The notes under the pieces: model-generated | Databases searched by the model: none | What the model saw: only the letters and a program-made list of their open reading frames with translations | What the model was told of the DNA's origin: nothing | Translations under genes and position numbers: made by a program | Part shown: positions 44,525 through 53,536 of the stretch, piece by piece | Numbering within the stretch: position 1 is the stretch's first letter | How the letters are laid out: each line of letters begins with the position of its first letter | Origin: an uncultured Paracoccaceae bacterium | GTDB lineage: Bacteria; Pseudomonadota; Alphaproteobacteria; Rhodobacterales; Rhodobacteraceae | Length of the DNA stretch: 64,000 nt | Direction: 5' to 3' | Assembly: GCA_947500135.1 (NCBI GenBank) | Contig: CANMQX010000002.1 | Location: forward strand, 248,001-312,000

Positions 44525-46171
44525 TTATTGCTTCAGCGCGAGGCAGACTTGCCACGGCCCAAGATGTAATCTGCCATCCGCTGACACATGAGCGCTGCCC
44601 AATTCGGCTCCGATGGGTGTCCAATTGCCGTCCGGCAGGTCAAAATCGGATGGTGTTTCGCTCACGTTGAATACGCAGAAAATCGTCTGATTATCTGCGA
44701 ACCGGGTGAAGTACACCACATCGCCCTTGGCCTTTACGCCATCATGGGCACCCACACTGATCGCCGGGTGCGACGTGCGAAACGCAATCGCCTTGCGGTA
44801 ATGGTGCAGCAAGGCGCCCGGCTCATCCTCTTGCGCGGCGACGGATAAATGCAAATGCTCCGACGCGACGGGCAACCACGGTTTGGTCGCCGAAAAGCCG
44901 CCATTCTGGTTGCTTTGCTCCCAAGCTATGGGCGTGCGGCAGCCATCGCGGCCCTTGAACTCCGGCCAGAATTCGATGCCGTAAGGGTCCTGCAGGTCCT
45001 CAAACGCGACATCTGCTTCGGGCAGGCCCAGTTCTTCGCCCTGATACAGACAGACAGAACCGCGCAGGCACATGATCAGCGTGGCAAACATTCGTTGGGC
45101 AGCAGGCGGCAGGTCCCAACGGCTGGCATGGCGCATCACGTCGTGATTGGAAAACGCCCAACAGGCCCAACCGTCCGCCGCCACCTCGTCCACATGGTTC
45201 ATCACGGTGACGATCCGGTCAGCGGTTGGTTGATCCTTGGCCAGAAATTCAAAGGCATAGCACATCTGCATCAGATCGTCGCCTGCGGTGTACCGGCCCA
45301 TGATCTCCAACCCAAGTTGAGCATCCCCGACCTCGCCCACGGCCGCAGCACCGTAAGGTTCCATCACAGCGCGCAAGCGCGCCAGAAACTTCACATTGTC
45401 CGGGTGGTTCTTGTCGTAAAGATGTTCTTGGTGATTATAGGGGTTCACCGATGGCGCAATTGTTGCGTTGCGCCGTTCTAAGGGCAGGCCGGGGTTATCG
45501 CGCAATTCGGCGTCATGCATGTAGAAATTAATCGTATCCAGGCGGAAACCGTCACACCCCCTGTTCAGCCAGAACCGGGCAACATCTAAAAGCGCATCCT
45601 GCACCGCGGGTTCGTGGAAATTCAGGTCGGGTTGCGACACCAGGAAATTGTGCAGATAATACTGCTCGCGCCTTGCGTCCCATTGCCAGGCAGAACCGCC
45701 AAAGATCGATAGCCAGTTATTGGGCGGCGTGCCATCAGGTTTGGGATCAGCCCAAACATACCAATTGGCACGGTCATTATCGCGGCTGGTCCTGCTTTCG
45801 CCAAACCAAGGGTGCTGGTCGCTGGTATGGCTCAACACCAGATCGATCATCACGCGAATGCCGAACCGATGCGCGGTTTCGACCACGGCATCAAAATCAG
45901 CGAGCGTGCCGAACATGGGATCAACGTCGCAATAGTCACTGACGTCATAGCCAAAATCCTTCATCGGCGACATAAAGAACGGCGAAATCCAGATCGCATC
46001 GACCTCAAGTGAGGCGATGTAAGGCAGGCGCTGGACGATCCCCAGAAGGTCGCCAATCCCGTCGCCATTGCTGTCCTGAAAGCTGCGCGGATAGATCTGA
46101 TAGATCACCGCACCGCGCCACCAGTCCTTGTCTAGGCCCAACTCGGGCGTCGTGGCAAGGTTCATGTTCAT
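44525..46171 (-). CDS. aglA: alpha-glucosidase, GH13
   Basis: A 548-residue cytosolic enzyme that cleaves alpha-linked disaccharides such as sucrose, maltose or trehalose to glucose. The GH13 order is intact: the VIYQIYPRSFQDSNGDGIGD start, DGFRLDTINF nucleophile (Asp212), GEV acid/base (Glu280) and SNHD (Asp344). The ATG at 46171 follows an AGGAAAG ribosome-binding site. It is 14 bases before aglK, and a large inverted repeat lies upstream between it and aglG. Sucrose hydrolase and trehalose-type specificity cannot be separated by eye. Confidence 0.93.
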   Translation of the reverse strand: MNMNLATTPELGLDKDWWRGAVIYQIYPRSFQDSNGDGIGDLLGIVQRLPYIASLEVDAIWISPFFMSPMKDFGYDVSDYCDVDPMFGTLADFDAVVETAHRFGIRVMIDLVLSHTSDQHPWFGESRTSRDNDRANWYVWADPKPDGTPPNNWLSIFGGSAWQWDARREQYYLHNFLVSQPDLNFHEPAVQDALLDVARFWLNRGCDGFRLDTINFYMHDAELRDNPGLPLERRNATIAPSVNPYNHQEHLYDKNHPDNVKFLARLRAVMEPYGAAAVGEVGDAQLGLEIMGRYTAGDDLMQMCYAFEFLAKDQPTADRIVTVMNHVDEVAADGWACWAFSNHDVMRHASRWDLPPAAQRMFATLIMCLRGSVCLYQGEELGLPEADVAFEDLQDPYGIEFWPEFKGRDGCRTPIAWEQSNQNGGFSATKPWLPVASEHLHLSVAAQEDEPGALLHHYRKAIAFRTSHPAISVGAHDGVKAKGDVVYFTRFADNQTIFCVFNVSETPSDFDLPDGNWTPIGAELGSAHVSADGRLHLGPWQVCLALKQ

Positions 46172-46198
46172 CGCCGTTCTTTCCTGTCGCTCTGCCCA

Positions 46199-46261
46199 TC
46201 CCGGACGTGATCCGGGACCTCTACCGGGCCGCTTGGTTGAGGTCCCGGATCACGTCCGGGA
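46199..46261. repeat. 23-bp perfect inverted repeat (REP-like intercistronic hairpin) between aglG and aglA
   Basis: Arms at 46199-46221 and 46239-46261 are exact reverse complements of 23 bases (core CCGGACGTGATCCGGGACCT) with a 17-base loop. It is the longest perfect inverted repeat found here. As RNA it forms a very stable stem without a U-tract. The arm's CCCGGA-N-TCCGGG pattern resembles dispersed palindromic repeats common in alphaproteobacteria. It probably protects the upstream aglEFG message from 3' decay or dampens readthrough into aglA-aglK. Confidence 0.85.
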
Positions 46262-46270
46262 CGGTTGTCA

Positions 46271-47428
46271 CTACTTTACCGACCCTGCGAGCAGGCCACG
46301 GACGAGGTATTTCTGCATTGCAAAGAACACCGCCAGCGGAACTGCGATCGAGACAAAGGCCGAGGTTGCAAGGATTTCCCAGTCACCCCCGCGCGTGCCT
46401 AACAATTCGACGATTTGCTTGGTCATCACTGTGGTCTGCCCGGATGCATCAATAAGGAACACCAGCGCCACCAGCAGGTCATTCCATGTCCACAGGAACT
46501 GGAAGATCGCGAAGGACGCGAGCGCCGGAAAGGACAGCGGCAGAATGATCTTGGTAAAGATCTGGAAATCGGTCGCCCCATCCACCTTAGCGTTTTCGAT
46601 AATGTCACGCGGCAAACCGACCATATAATTTCGCAACAGGTAGATCGCCAAAGGCAGGCCAAAGCCGGTATGGGCCAACCAGACCCCCAAGTACCCTTTG
46701 CCGATACCAATCGCGTTATGCAGCGATAACAGTGGGATCAGCGCCAGTTGCAGTGGTACCACCAACAGCCCCACAACAATCGCAATCAGGATCGCGCGCC
46801 CCGGGAAATCCATCCAGGCCAGCGCATAGGCCGCAAAAGCCGCAATCAGGATCGGAATGATCGTTGCCGGTATCACCACGGTCAGCGTGTTGAAGAACGC
46901 CTTGGCCATCCCTTCGGAGTTGTTTTCGTCAAACAGAACAAAGTTATAGTTCTGCAATGTGAAATCAGGCGGGGTGGTCGCATCAACAAAGACACGCTGG
47001 GCACGCCCGCTGATCTGGTCATCGTCGCCCTCCCAGACATAAGTTCCGTCAGCGTTCAGGGTGAATGTCTCTCCATCGCCCAGATCAGCCGTGTCGCCGG
47101 GCGCATTCGCGCCGAGGTTCCGGCTGGATGTGCCCCAGGCGGTCATTTCACCGCCAAAGGCGTCCTCGCCAAAGATATTGCCCTCGACCATGTAGCGGCC
47201 ATTGCCCAGATCGACCCGGTTATCATCAGGATCAGCAGCCCGAATTTGCAACGTCTGTTCTGATGCGAAAAGTGATGACCACCAACCCGACGCAGTGATC
47301 TGATCACCGGTCCGGAAAGACGATACAAACAAACCAAGCGTCGGGAACAGCCACAGCAGCACCAACAGCACGACCGAGATATTCAGCGCCCAGACAACGA
47401 TGGGCTTTCTTCCAGCAATCGCATCCAT
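46271..47428 (-). CDS. aglG: alpha-glucoside ABC importer permease AglG
   Basis: A 385-residue MalG-type permease. After the first helix (WALNISVVLLVLLWLFPTLG) there is a large periplasmic insertion (about residues 35-165, including ADPDDNRVDLGNGRYMVEGN) that is characteristic of AglG. The EAA loop is in GLPRDIIENAKVDGATDFQI. Its ATG overlaps the aglF stop (TGATG). It pairs with AglF and is energised by AglK. Confidence 0.93.
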   Translation of the reverse strand: MDAIAGRKPIVVWALNISVVLLVLLWLFPTLGLFVSSFRTGDQITASGWWSSLFASEQTLQIRAADPDDNRVDLGNGRYMVEGNIFGEDAFGGEMTAWGTSSRNLGANAPGDTADLGDGETFTLNADGTYVWEGDDDQISGRAQRVFVDATTPPDFTLQNYNFVLFDENNSEGMAKAFFNTLTVVIPATIIPILIAAFAAYALAWMDFPGRAILIAIVVGLLVVPLQLALIPLLSLHNAIGIGKGYLGVWLAHTGFGLPLAIYLLRNYMVGLPRDIIENAKVDGATDFQIFTKIILPLSFPALASFAIFQFLWTWNDLLVALVFLIDASGQTTVMTKQIVELLGTRGGDWEILATSAFVSIAVPLAVFFAMQKYLVRGLLAGSVK

Positions 47429-48435
47429 CAGCGCATCTCCTTACGAGCATTGTAGACGTTCCAGACCAGGATCGGCGTCACCATCAGCATGATGATCATC
47501 GCTGACGCGGACCCCATGCCCCAATCATTCGCGCGGAACAGCTTGTCATACATATAATTGGCCAGAACCTGCGTTTCCCATTGGCCGTTGGTCATCGCGA
47601 ACACGATGTCGAACACCTTAAGCGTGGCAATCGTGATCGTTGTCCAAACGACGACGATGGTGGACATGATCTGCGGTATCTTGATCTTGAAGAATATCTG
47701 AAACGGGTTGGCTCCGTCGATAATCGCCGCCTCAACCGTCTCTTCGGGAATGCCGCGCAGGGCGGCAGACAGGATCACCATGGCAAAGCCGGTTTGAATC
47801 CAAATTAGGACCACCATCAGGAACAGGTTATTCCAGAACGGGATTTGCAACCATTGCTGCGGCTCAGCACCACCAAAGACCAGATAAAGATGGTTTAGAA
47901 TGCCGATCTGGGCAACATCCTCGGGGCGGGCCTCGTAAACCAGTTTAAAAATCACAGCGGCACCAACAAAGGAGATCGCCATGGGCATAAAGACGATGGA
48001 TTTCGCGATATTGCCCCAGCTTAACCGATCCGTCAGCTGTGCGGCCAGCAGGCCAAACCCGGTCGCTGCGGCAGGCACAATAATAAGCCAGAGAACGTTG
48101 TTCTTCATCGCCTCGATGAATTTCGGTTCTGCGAACATCTTGCTGTAGTTGTCGAACCCGACAAAGCCGAACTCATTGCCCGGAAGGCGCTCCAGAAAAC
48201 TCAGCCGCAATGTCGCGACCACGGGGTAAGCCAGATAAAGACCCAAGGCGATAATGGCAGGCAGCAAAAACAGCCATGGCCGGATCATATTCGCCCGGTT
48301 GATGTTGCGTCCTGCATTCGGCCCTTCGGCCTTGAACAACACCTTATCGAGAAACAGATTTGCGGAATAGAAGTAGCCGACACAGCCGCCTACGCCGATA
48401 ACAATTGTCAATAAACCTTGCAGTGCTGGATGCAT
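47428..48435 (-). CDS. aglF: alpha-glucoside ABC importer permease AglF
   Basis: A 335-residue MalF-type permease. The first helix is GLLTIVIGVGGCVGYFYSAN and a second segment is PWLFLLPAIIALGLYLAYP. The cytoplasmic EAA loop carries GIPEETVEAAIIDGANPFQI. The length matches AglF rather than the larger MalF. It follows aglE after a 112-base gap that holds a perfect hairpin, and overlaps aglG. Confidence 0.93.
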   Translation of the reverse strand: MHPALQGLLTIVIGVGGCVGYFYSANLFLDKVLFKAEGPNAGRNINRANMIRPWLFLLPAIIALGLYLAYPVVATLRLSFLERLPGNEFGFVGFDNYSKMFAEPKFIEAMKNNVLWLIIVPAAATGFGLLAAQLTDRLSWGNIAKSIVFMPMAISFVGAAVIFKLVYEARPEDVAQIGILNHLYLVFGGAEPQQWLQIPFWNNLFLMVVLIWIQTGFAMVILSAALRGIPEETVEAAIIDGANPFQIFFKIKIPQIMSTIVVVWTTITIATLKVFDIVFAMTNGQWETQVLANYMYDKLFRANDWGMGSASAMIIMLMVTPILVWNVYNARKEMR

Positions 48436-48492
48436 GGCTTCCTCCCCCCGTCGCTATGTATCACGTGCGGCAATACGCTCTGCCGCCTGATT

Positions 48493-48516
48493 GTTCGGAC
48501 GGGCCACCGTCCGAAC
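48493..48516 (-). other. Perfect hairpin between aglE and aglF
   Basis: GTTCGGACGG (48493-48502) and CCGTCCGAAC (48507-48516) form a 10-bp perfect stem with a 4-base loop. There is no U-tract. The position straight after the binding-protein gene suits a 3' stabiliser that raises aglE mRNA above that of the permeases. Confidence 0.65.
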
Positions 48517-48547
48517 ATTTCTTATGCATTTGCGATAGAAGTCGCGC

Positions 48548-49906
48548 CTACTTTGCAGCATCCCAGCTGGACTGAATAGCAGCAGCGACATCTTCGGCAG
48601 ATGTCCCACCAACATAGTCAACCATACCTGTCCAGAATGAACCCTGACCAACGGCACCGGGCATTAGGTCAGATGCGTCGAACCGAAACGTTGTGGCGTT
48701 CAGCAGAATCTCACCCTGACCACGCAGAACACCATCCTTGTAGGTGTCCAGATTGACGCCAGTATGTGGTGTCAGGAACCCGGTCTGGGCCATCATCACC
48801 TCATGCGCGATCGGCAGCTTGAGGTAGTCAACAAACGCAGTTGTTGCATCAGATGCCTGTGTGACAGCCATCAACGTACCACCGCCCAGAACTGGTTTAC
48901 CCAGATCTTTTTCTTCAAATGCCGGGAAGTAGAAGAAGTCGGCATCTTCGCCCACGACCACATCATCGGGGAAGAACGCGCTGGCGAAGGACGCCTGACG
49001 GTGCATGTAGCACTGCGGCGGGGATGAGAACATGCCAGTCGGGCTGTCGCGGAAATCGGTGGACCCTACGGCGGCAGAGCCACCAGCGACCATGTCGTCA
49101 TTCCGGGCAAACATGCCGAAGGTTTCAATCGCCTCAAGCACCTTTGGATCGTTGAATGGAATTTCGTTGGACACCCACTGGTCATAGACTTCAGGCGCTT
49201 GCGTGCGCAGCATGATGTCTTCGACCCAGTCTGTCGCAGGCCAACCTGTTGCGGGACCGGATCCCAGACCAATGCACCATGGCGTTTCACCATCTGCGAT
49301 GATCTGCTCGGACAAAGCAATCAAATCTTCCATGGTTTCAGGCACTTCATAGCCCGCATCTTCGAAGTTTTCAGGGCTGTACCAGACCAGCGACTTCACA
49401 TTGACGTTGTAAAAGAAGCCATAAAACTGATCTTCGCCAGAGGCATCTGCATATGTGCCAAGGTCAACCCATGACGGGCCAGCGGCATAGTTTTCCGCAA
49501 CCCAGCTCGCCATATCGCCGCCCAGCGGGTCCAAAAGACCGCGTGATGCCAGATCAGCAGCCAGACCAGGCTGCGGGAAAACGGCGATGTTTGGGGGTGA
49601 GCCTGCTTCAGCGTCGATGACGATCTGTTGCTCGAAACCGTCAGACCCTGTGTAGGTCACATTGGCCCCTGTCGCATCAACGAAATATGCAATCGCCGAA
49701 CGGAAGATGTCATCTTCCGGCGCCAACCATGGGCCAAAGACCGTCACACTCTTCCCGCTCAGATCAGGGGCATTTTCCGCCCATGCATTGTAGCTGTCCC
49801 AGCTGAAGTCACCTTCGCCAGGTGTAAAGGCAAGGTGACCATCAGCCTGTGCCGCACCGGCAGTCAGGGCAATGGCGGCCACACTGGCATAGAGTTTCAT
49901 TGTCAT
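48548..49906 (-). CDS. aglE: alpha-glucoside-binding protein AglE
   Basis: 452 residues. The signal peptide is 1-22 (MKLYASVAAIALTAGAAQA). The rest is a family-1 carbohydrate-binding lobe protein (FGPWLAPEDDIFRSAIAYFV; later FFYNVNVKSLVWYSPENFED). The match to AglE of Sinorhizobium-type agl loci is mainly by operon order. The ATG at 49906 has GGGAGGAAT upstream. It heads the leftward operon and is divergent from aglR. Confidence 0.92.
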   Translation of the reverse strand: MTMKLYASVAAIALTAGAAQADGHLAFTPGEGDFSWDSYNAWAENAPDLSGKSVTVFGPWLAPEDDIFRSAIAYFVDATGANVTYTGSDGFEQQIVIDAEAGSPPNIAVFPQPGLAADLASRGLLDPLGGDMASWVAENYAAGPSWVDLGTYADASGEDQFYGFFYNVNVKSLVWYSPENFEDAGYEVPETMEDLIALSEQIIADGETPWCIGLGSGPATGWPATDWVEDIMLRTQAPEVYDQWVSNEIPFNDPKVLEAIETFGMFARNDDMVAGGSAAVGSTDFRDSPTGMFSSPPQCYMHRQASFASAFFPDDVVVGEDADFFYFPAFEEKDLGKPVLGGGTLMAVTQASDATTAFVDYLKLPIAHEVMMAQTGFLTPHTGVNLDTYKDGVLRGQGEILLNATTFRFDASDLMPGAVGQGSFWTGMVDYVGGTSAEDVAAAIQSSWDAAK

Positions 49907-49998
49907 TTTATTCCTCCCAATCACGCTGCGTCAGCGTGTCTCCTGATGATTCCACAAGCTGTGCAACCCACTATATCACCCGCGCGATGGAATCATAG

Positions 49999-50012
49999 CC
50001 AAAGCGCTTTGG
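49999..50012. promoter_or_regulatory. LacI-type operator O1 (CCAAAGCGCTTTGG)
   Basis: A 14-bp perfect palindrome with the central CG dyad typical of LacI/GalR operators, 93 bases before the aglE start, in the divergent aglE-aglR region (49907-50188). It is the probable site of the AglR protein for the agl operon. Confidence 0.75.
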
Positions 50013-50161
50013 ATGCGCACACCTTTCATGAACGCGCGGCATCTGTCAACAGAACGTGGCTGTTTGCAAAAAACGCTTGGATTTCTGCAGTTCAAAGGTT
50101 ACTGAAACGATTACGGTGACAATCGGCAATGACAGCGCGATGATTAGCGGGGATGCGTTTG

Positions 50162-50171
50162 AAAGCGCTTT
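50162..50171. promoter_or_regulatory. LacI-type operator O2 (AAAGCGCTTT) before aglR
   Basis: The core shared with O1, 17 bases before the aglR ATG. It is well placed for autorepression, and with O1 it could form a loop (about 160 bases apart) across the intergenic region. Confidence 0.7.
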
Positions 50172-50188
50172 GACTGACAGAAAAGTAT

Positions 50189-51220
50189 ATGAACCTCAAG
50201 GAACTCTCTCAAGAACTGGGACTTAGCCAAACCACGGTCAGCCGTGCCCTAAACGGCTATCCGGAGGTGAGCGCGGCCACACGCAAGCGCGTCGAAGAAG
50301 CGGCGCAAGCTTTCAACTACCGACCCAGCACCCGCGCCAAAGGCTTGGCAACAGGTCAGGCGCTTGCCATCGGTCACGTAATCCCAGTGTCCAGCAAACA
50401 CGAGATGGTGAACCCGATCTTTGGCGACTTCATTGCTGGCGCGGGCGAAACGTATGCCCGGCAAGGATATGAAATGATCCTGTCCATCGTTGATGATGAC
50501 AACGAAGAACAGATTTATCGCGGTTTGAAATCGCGCCGTGCTGTTGATGGTGTCATCGTCCACGGTCCACGTATGGATGACGACCGACTGCCTTTGCTGC
50601 ATGAATTGCAGATGCCCTTTGCGGTTCACGGCCGTGCCTCGGGCAGCACCACACCTTACACATGGCTCGACGTCAACAATCGCAGCGCATTTGAACGGGC
50701 AACAAATTTCCTTCTTGATCTGGGGCATCAACGGATCGCCCTAATCAACGGGCTTGAGGTGATGGATTTCGCCCATAGGCGCAGGACCGGGTACGAAGAT
50801 GCGTTAACAGGCCACGGCATTGCCATCGACCCCGCCCTGATGCGTTCGGGTGAGATGACCGAAGTTTTCGGCTATCAAACAACCCGCAACATGCTGGGTC
50901 AGGATGATGCGCCAACCGCTATCGTCGCCTCCTCCCTGATCTGCGCGCTTGGGGCGCGGCGGGCCATCGAAGAACGCGGGCTTGTGATGGGCAAGGATGT
51001 ATCGATCATCACCCATGATGACGCATTATCCTACCTGCAAAACGGCGATGAAATTCCGATTTTTACCGCAACGCGCTCCTCTGTGCGAGAAGCCGGACGC
51101 AGATTGGCAATGATGTTGCTTGATGCGGTCGGCGATCCCGGCCGCGCGCCACAACACGTCCTGCTCGAAGCGGAACTGATGGTTGGCGGGTCAACGGGCC
51201 CTTCCCCGCGAAAGGATTAA
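50189..51220 (+). CDS. aglR: LacI-family transcriptional regulator of alpha-glucoside use
   Basis: 343 residues. The N-terminal HTH (LKELSQELGLSQTTVSRALN, residues 3-22) is followed by the hinge helix region and a periplasmic-binding-protein-like effector domain (VIPVSSKHEMVNPIFGDFIA onward). Operator palindromes lie between it and aglE. It is followed within 2 bases by the GH1 gene and then glk, so regulator, beta-glucosidase and glucokinase probably form one transcript. The likely effector is an alpha-glucoside or glucose derivative. Confidence 0.9.
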   Translation: MNLKELSQELGLSQTTVSRALNGYPEVSAATRKRVEEAAQAFNYRPSTRAKGLATGQALAIGHVIPVSSKHEMVNPIFGDFIAGAGETYARQGYEMILSIVDDDNEEQIYRGLKSRRAVDGVIVHGPRMDDDRLPLLHELQMPFAVHGRASGSTTPYTWLDVNNRSAFERATNFLLDLGHQRIALINGLEVMDFAHRRRTGYEDALTGHGIAIDPALMRSGEMTEVFGYQTTRNMLGQDDAPTAIVASSLICALGARRAIEERGLVMGKDVSIITHDDALSYLQNGDEIPIFTATRSSVREAGRRLAMMLLDAVGDPGRAPQHVLLEAELMVGGSTGPSPRKD

Positions 51221-51222
51221 AA

Positions 51223-52545
51223 ATGGACTTCAAACGCACTGATTTTCCAGAAGGTTTCCTGTTTGGTGCAGCCACTGCTGCCTACCAGATCGAAGGGCAC
51301 GGGTTTGGCGGCGCCGGGCCAACCCATTGGGACACATTCGCCGCGACACCCGGCAACGTGATCCGCGCAGAAGATGGGACGCTGGCCTGTGATCACTATC
51401 ACCGCTTTGCCGAAGATCTTGATCTGCTAAAAAACGCAGGCATGGATGCCTACCGGTTTTCCACCTCGTGGGCGCGGGTGATGCCCGATGGGCAAACTAT
51501 CAATCCTGAGGGTCTCGATTTCTACGACCGACTTGTTGATGCGATGTTGGAGCGGGGTCTGAAGCCATTTCAGACGCTTTATCATTGGGAACTTCCATCG
51601 GCATTGGCCGACAAGGGCGGATGGACCAACCGCGATACCACACATTATTTCGGCGATTTCACAGATACGATCACTGACCGGATCGGCGACCGGGTCCATG
51701 CCATTGCGACCATCAACGAACCGTGGTGCGTCAGCTTCCTATCGCATTTTCTGGGCCATCACGCGCCCGGCCTGCGCGATATCCGGGCCACTGCGCGCGC
51801 AATGCATCATATCAATCTGGCGCATGGCATAGCCATGTCGCGCCTGCGCGATAAGGGCATGACAAACTGCGGCGTGGTGTTGAACTTCGACCATACCAGC
51901 CCGGCTGATACATCCCCCAAAGCAGCAGAGGCCGCCAACCTGCAAGACGCGATCATCAACCGTTGGTTTATCGAAGCGATTGCAAAAGGCACCTACCCGC
52001 AAGAGGTGTTGGATGGCTTTTGCGACCATATGCCTGACGGCTGGCAAGATGACATGGCGCAGATCAGCCAGCCCATCGACTGGCTTGGTGTGAACTATTA
52101 TACGCGCCATCAAATGGCAGCCGATCCCGGTGCGCCATGGCCCGCAATGAAAACCGTACCTGGGCATCTGGCCACGACGCAGATGGATTGGGAAATCTAT
52201 CCGGCAGGACTGCACCACTTTCTGACCCGCATGGCACAGGATTATGTGGGTGATCTGCCGCTATATGTGACTGAAAACGGTATGGCCTGGGATGACAGGG
52301 TCGAAAACGGGGCGGTCCATGACCCTGAACGAACACAGTTCGTATCCGACCATCTTCTGGCTGCCAAACAGGCCATCGCCGACGGTGCCAATGTGCAGGG
52401 GTTCTTTTACTGGTCACTGCTGGATAATTACGAATGGGCATTTGGCTATGAAAAAAGGTTCGGCATCGTGCATGTCGACTTTGAGACCTTGAAGCGCACG
52501 CCGAAAGCGTCCTATCACGCGCTCAAACGCGCCATCGCGCACTAA
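51223..52545 (+). CDS. beta-glucosidase, GH1
   Basis: 440 residues, a clan-A (beta/alpha)8 barrel hydrolase that removes beta-linked glucose (or other sugars) from oligosaccharides. The acid/base is Glu166 (TINEPW) and the nucleophile is Glu351 (YVTENGMAW). Other conserved parts are FLFGAATAAYQIEG and YRFSTSWARVMP. There is no signal peptide, so it works in the cytosol on imported sugars. It starts 2 bases after aglR and ends 8 bases before glk. Confidence 0.95.
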   Translation: MDFKRTDFPEGFLFGAATAAYQIEGHGFGGAGPTHWDTFAATPGNVIRAEDGTLACDHYHRFAEDLDLLKNAGMDAYRFSTSWARVMPDGQTINPEGLDFYDRLVDAMLERGLKPFQTLYHWELPSALADKGGWTNRDTTHYFGDFTDTITDRIGDRVHAIATINEPWCVSFLSHFLGHHAPGLRDIRATARAMHHINLAHGIAMSRLRDKGMTNCGVVLNFDHTSPADTSPKAAEAANLQDAIINRWFIEAIAKGTYPQEVLDGFCDHMPDGWQDDMAQISQPIDWLGVNYYTRHQMAADPGAPWPAMKTVPGHLATTQMDWEIYPAGLHHFLTRMAQDYVGDLPLYVTENGMAWDDRVENGAVHDPERTQFVSDHLLAAKQAIADGANVQGFFYWSLLDNYEWAFGYEKRFGIVHVDFETLKRTPKASYHALKRAIAH

Positions 52546-52553
52546 GGAAAGCT

Positions 52554-53528
52554 ATGGGCCACCCCAAAGACAAATACGCACTTGTCGCCGATATCGGTGG
52601 CACGAACACCCGTGTTGCGCTGGCCGATGGGCGCAGCATTGTGGACGGCACGATCCGGCGCTATCGCAACAGTGATTTTCCGGGTCTTGAGGCCGTATTA
52701 CGGCGCTACATCGCAGACGAAGACAGTGTCGACCCAGTTGCTGCCTGTGTCGCCGTAGCGGGCCCGGTACGTGACGGACGGGCGACGATGACCAATCTGG
52801 ACTGGGCCATCGACAAGGGCACACTGATCCGTGCGACCCGCGCAGAAACTGTCGCCATCCTGAATGACCTACAGGCGCAGGGCCATGCGCTGGGGCATAT
52901 TGCACCCGAAAACATCCGCACCATTCTTGACGGACCGGAAGGGCAGCCAAATGCCGCCAAGCTCGTCGTTGGTATCGGCACGGGCTTTAACGCAGCCCCG
53001 GTCTATGATCTTGAGCAAGGCCGGATTGTCACCCCTTCTGAAAGCGGCCATGCCAATCTGCCGATCAGGACAGAGCGTGAATTGCGCCTTTGTCAATTTG
53101 TGTCCACCGCACATGGTTTTCCGGCGGTCGAGGATGTTTTGTCAGGTCGTGGTCTGGAACGTGTTTATGCGTTTTTGGGACATGAGGCAGATGACCCGCG
53201 CGAACGCGCCGCCCATGACATCATGGAAGCCTGCGCAGATGGCAGCGACGCGCGCGCCGATGACGCAGCGCAGCTTTTCACCCGGATCCTTGGCACCGTT
53301 TGTGGCAACCTTTCATTGATCCAATTGCCCTTTGGCGGGGTCTACCTTGTCGGCGGCGTCGCGCGGGCGTTTGCTCCGCACCTGGCCCGCTTTGGGTTTG
53401 GTGAAGCCTTCCGTGACAAAGGCCGGTTTGCCGGGTTCATGGGTAATTTCGCAGTCCATGTCATCGAAGATGATTATGCCGCCCTGACAGGGTCAGCCGC
53501 GCATCTACATGGCCTGATGGGCGGATAA
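52554..53528 (+). CDS. glk: glucokinase
   Basis: 324 residues, a proteobacterial Glk-type hexokinase. The ATP loop LVADIGGTNTRVALADG is at residues 9-26, the central motif is LVVGIGTGFNAAPVYDL, and a C-terminal GGVYLVGGVARAF block follows. It converts glucose released by AglA or the GH1 enzyme to glucose-6-phosphate. It is convergent with cckA, 8 bases apart. Confidence 0.93.
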   Translation: MGHPKDKYALVADIGGTNTRVALADGRSIVDGTIRRYRNSDFPGLEAVLRRYIADEDSVDPVAACVAVAGPVRDGRATMTNLDWAIDKGTLIRATRAETVAILNDLQAQGHALGHIAPENIRTILDGPEGQPNAAKLVVGIGTGFNAAPVYDLEQGRIVTPSESGHANLPIRTERELRLCQFVSTAHGFPAVEDVLSGRGLERVYAFLGHEADDPRERAAHDIMEACADGSDARADDAAQLFTRILGTVCGNLSLIQLPFGGVYLVGGVARAFAPHLARFGFGEAFRDKGRFAGFMGNFAVHVIEDDYAALTGSAAHLHGLMGG

Positions 53529-53536
53529 CGCGCTAA

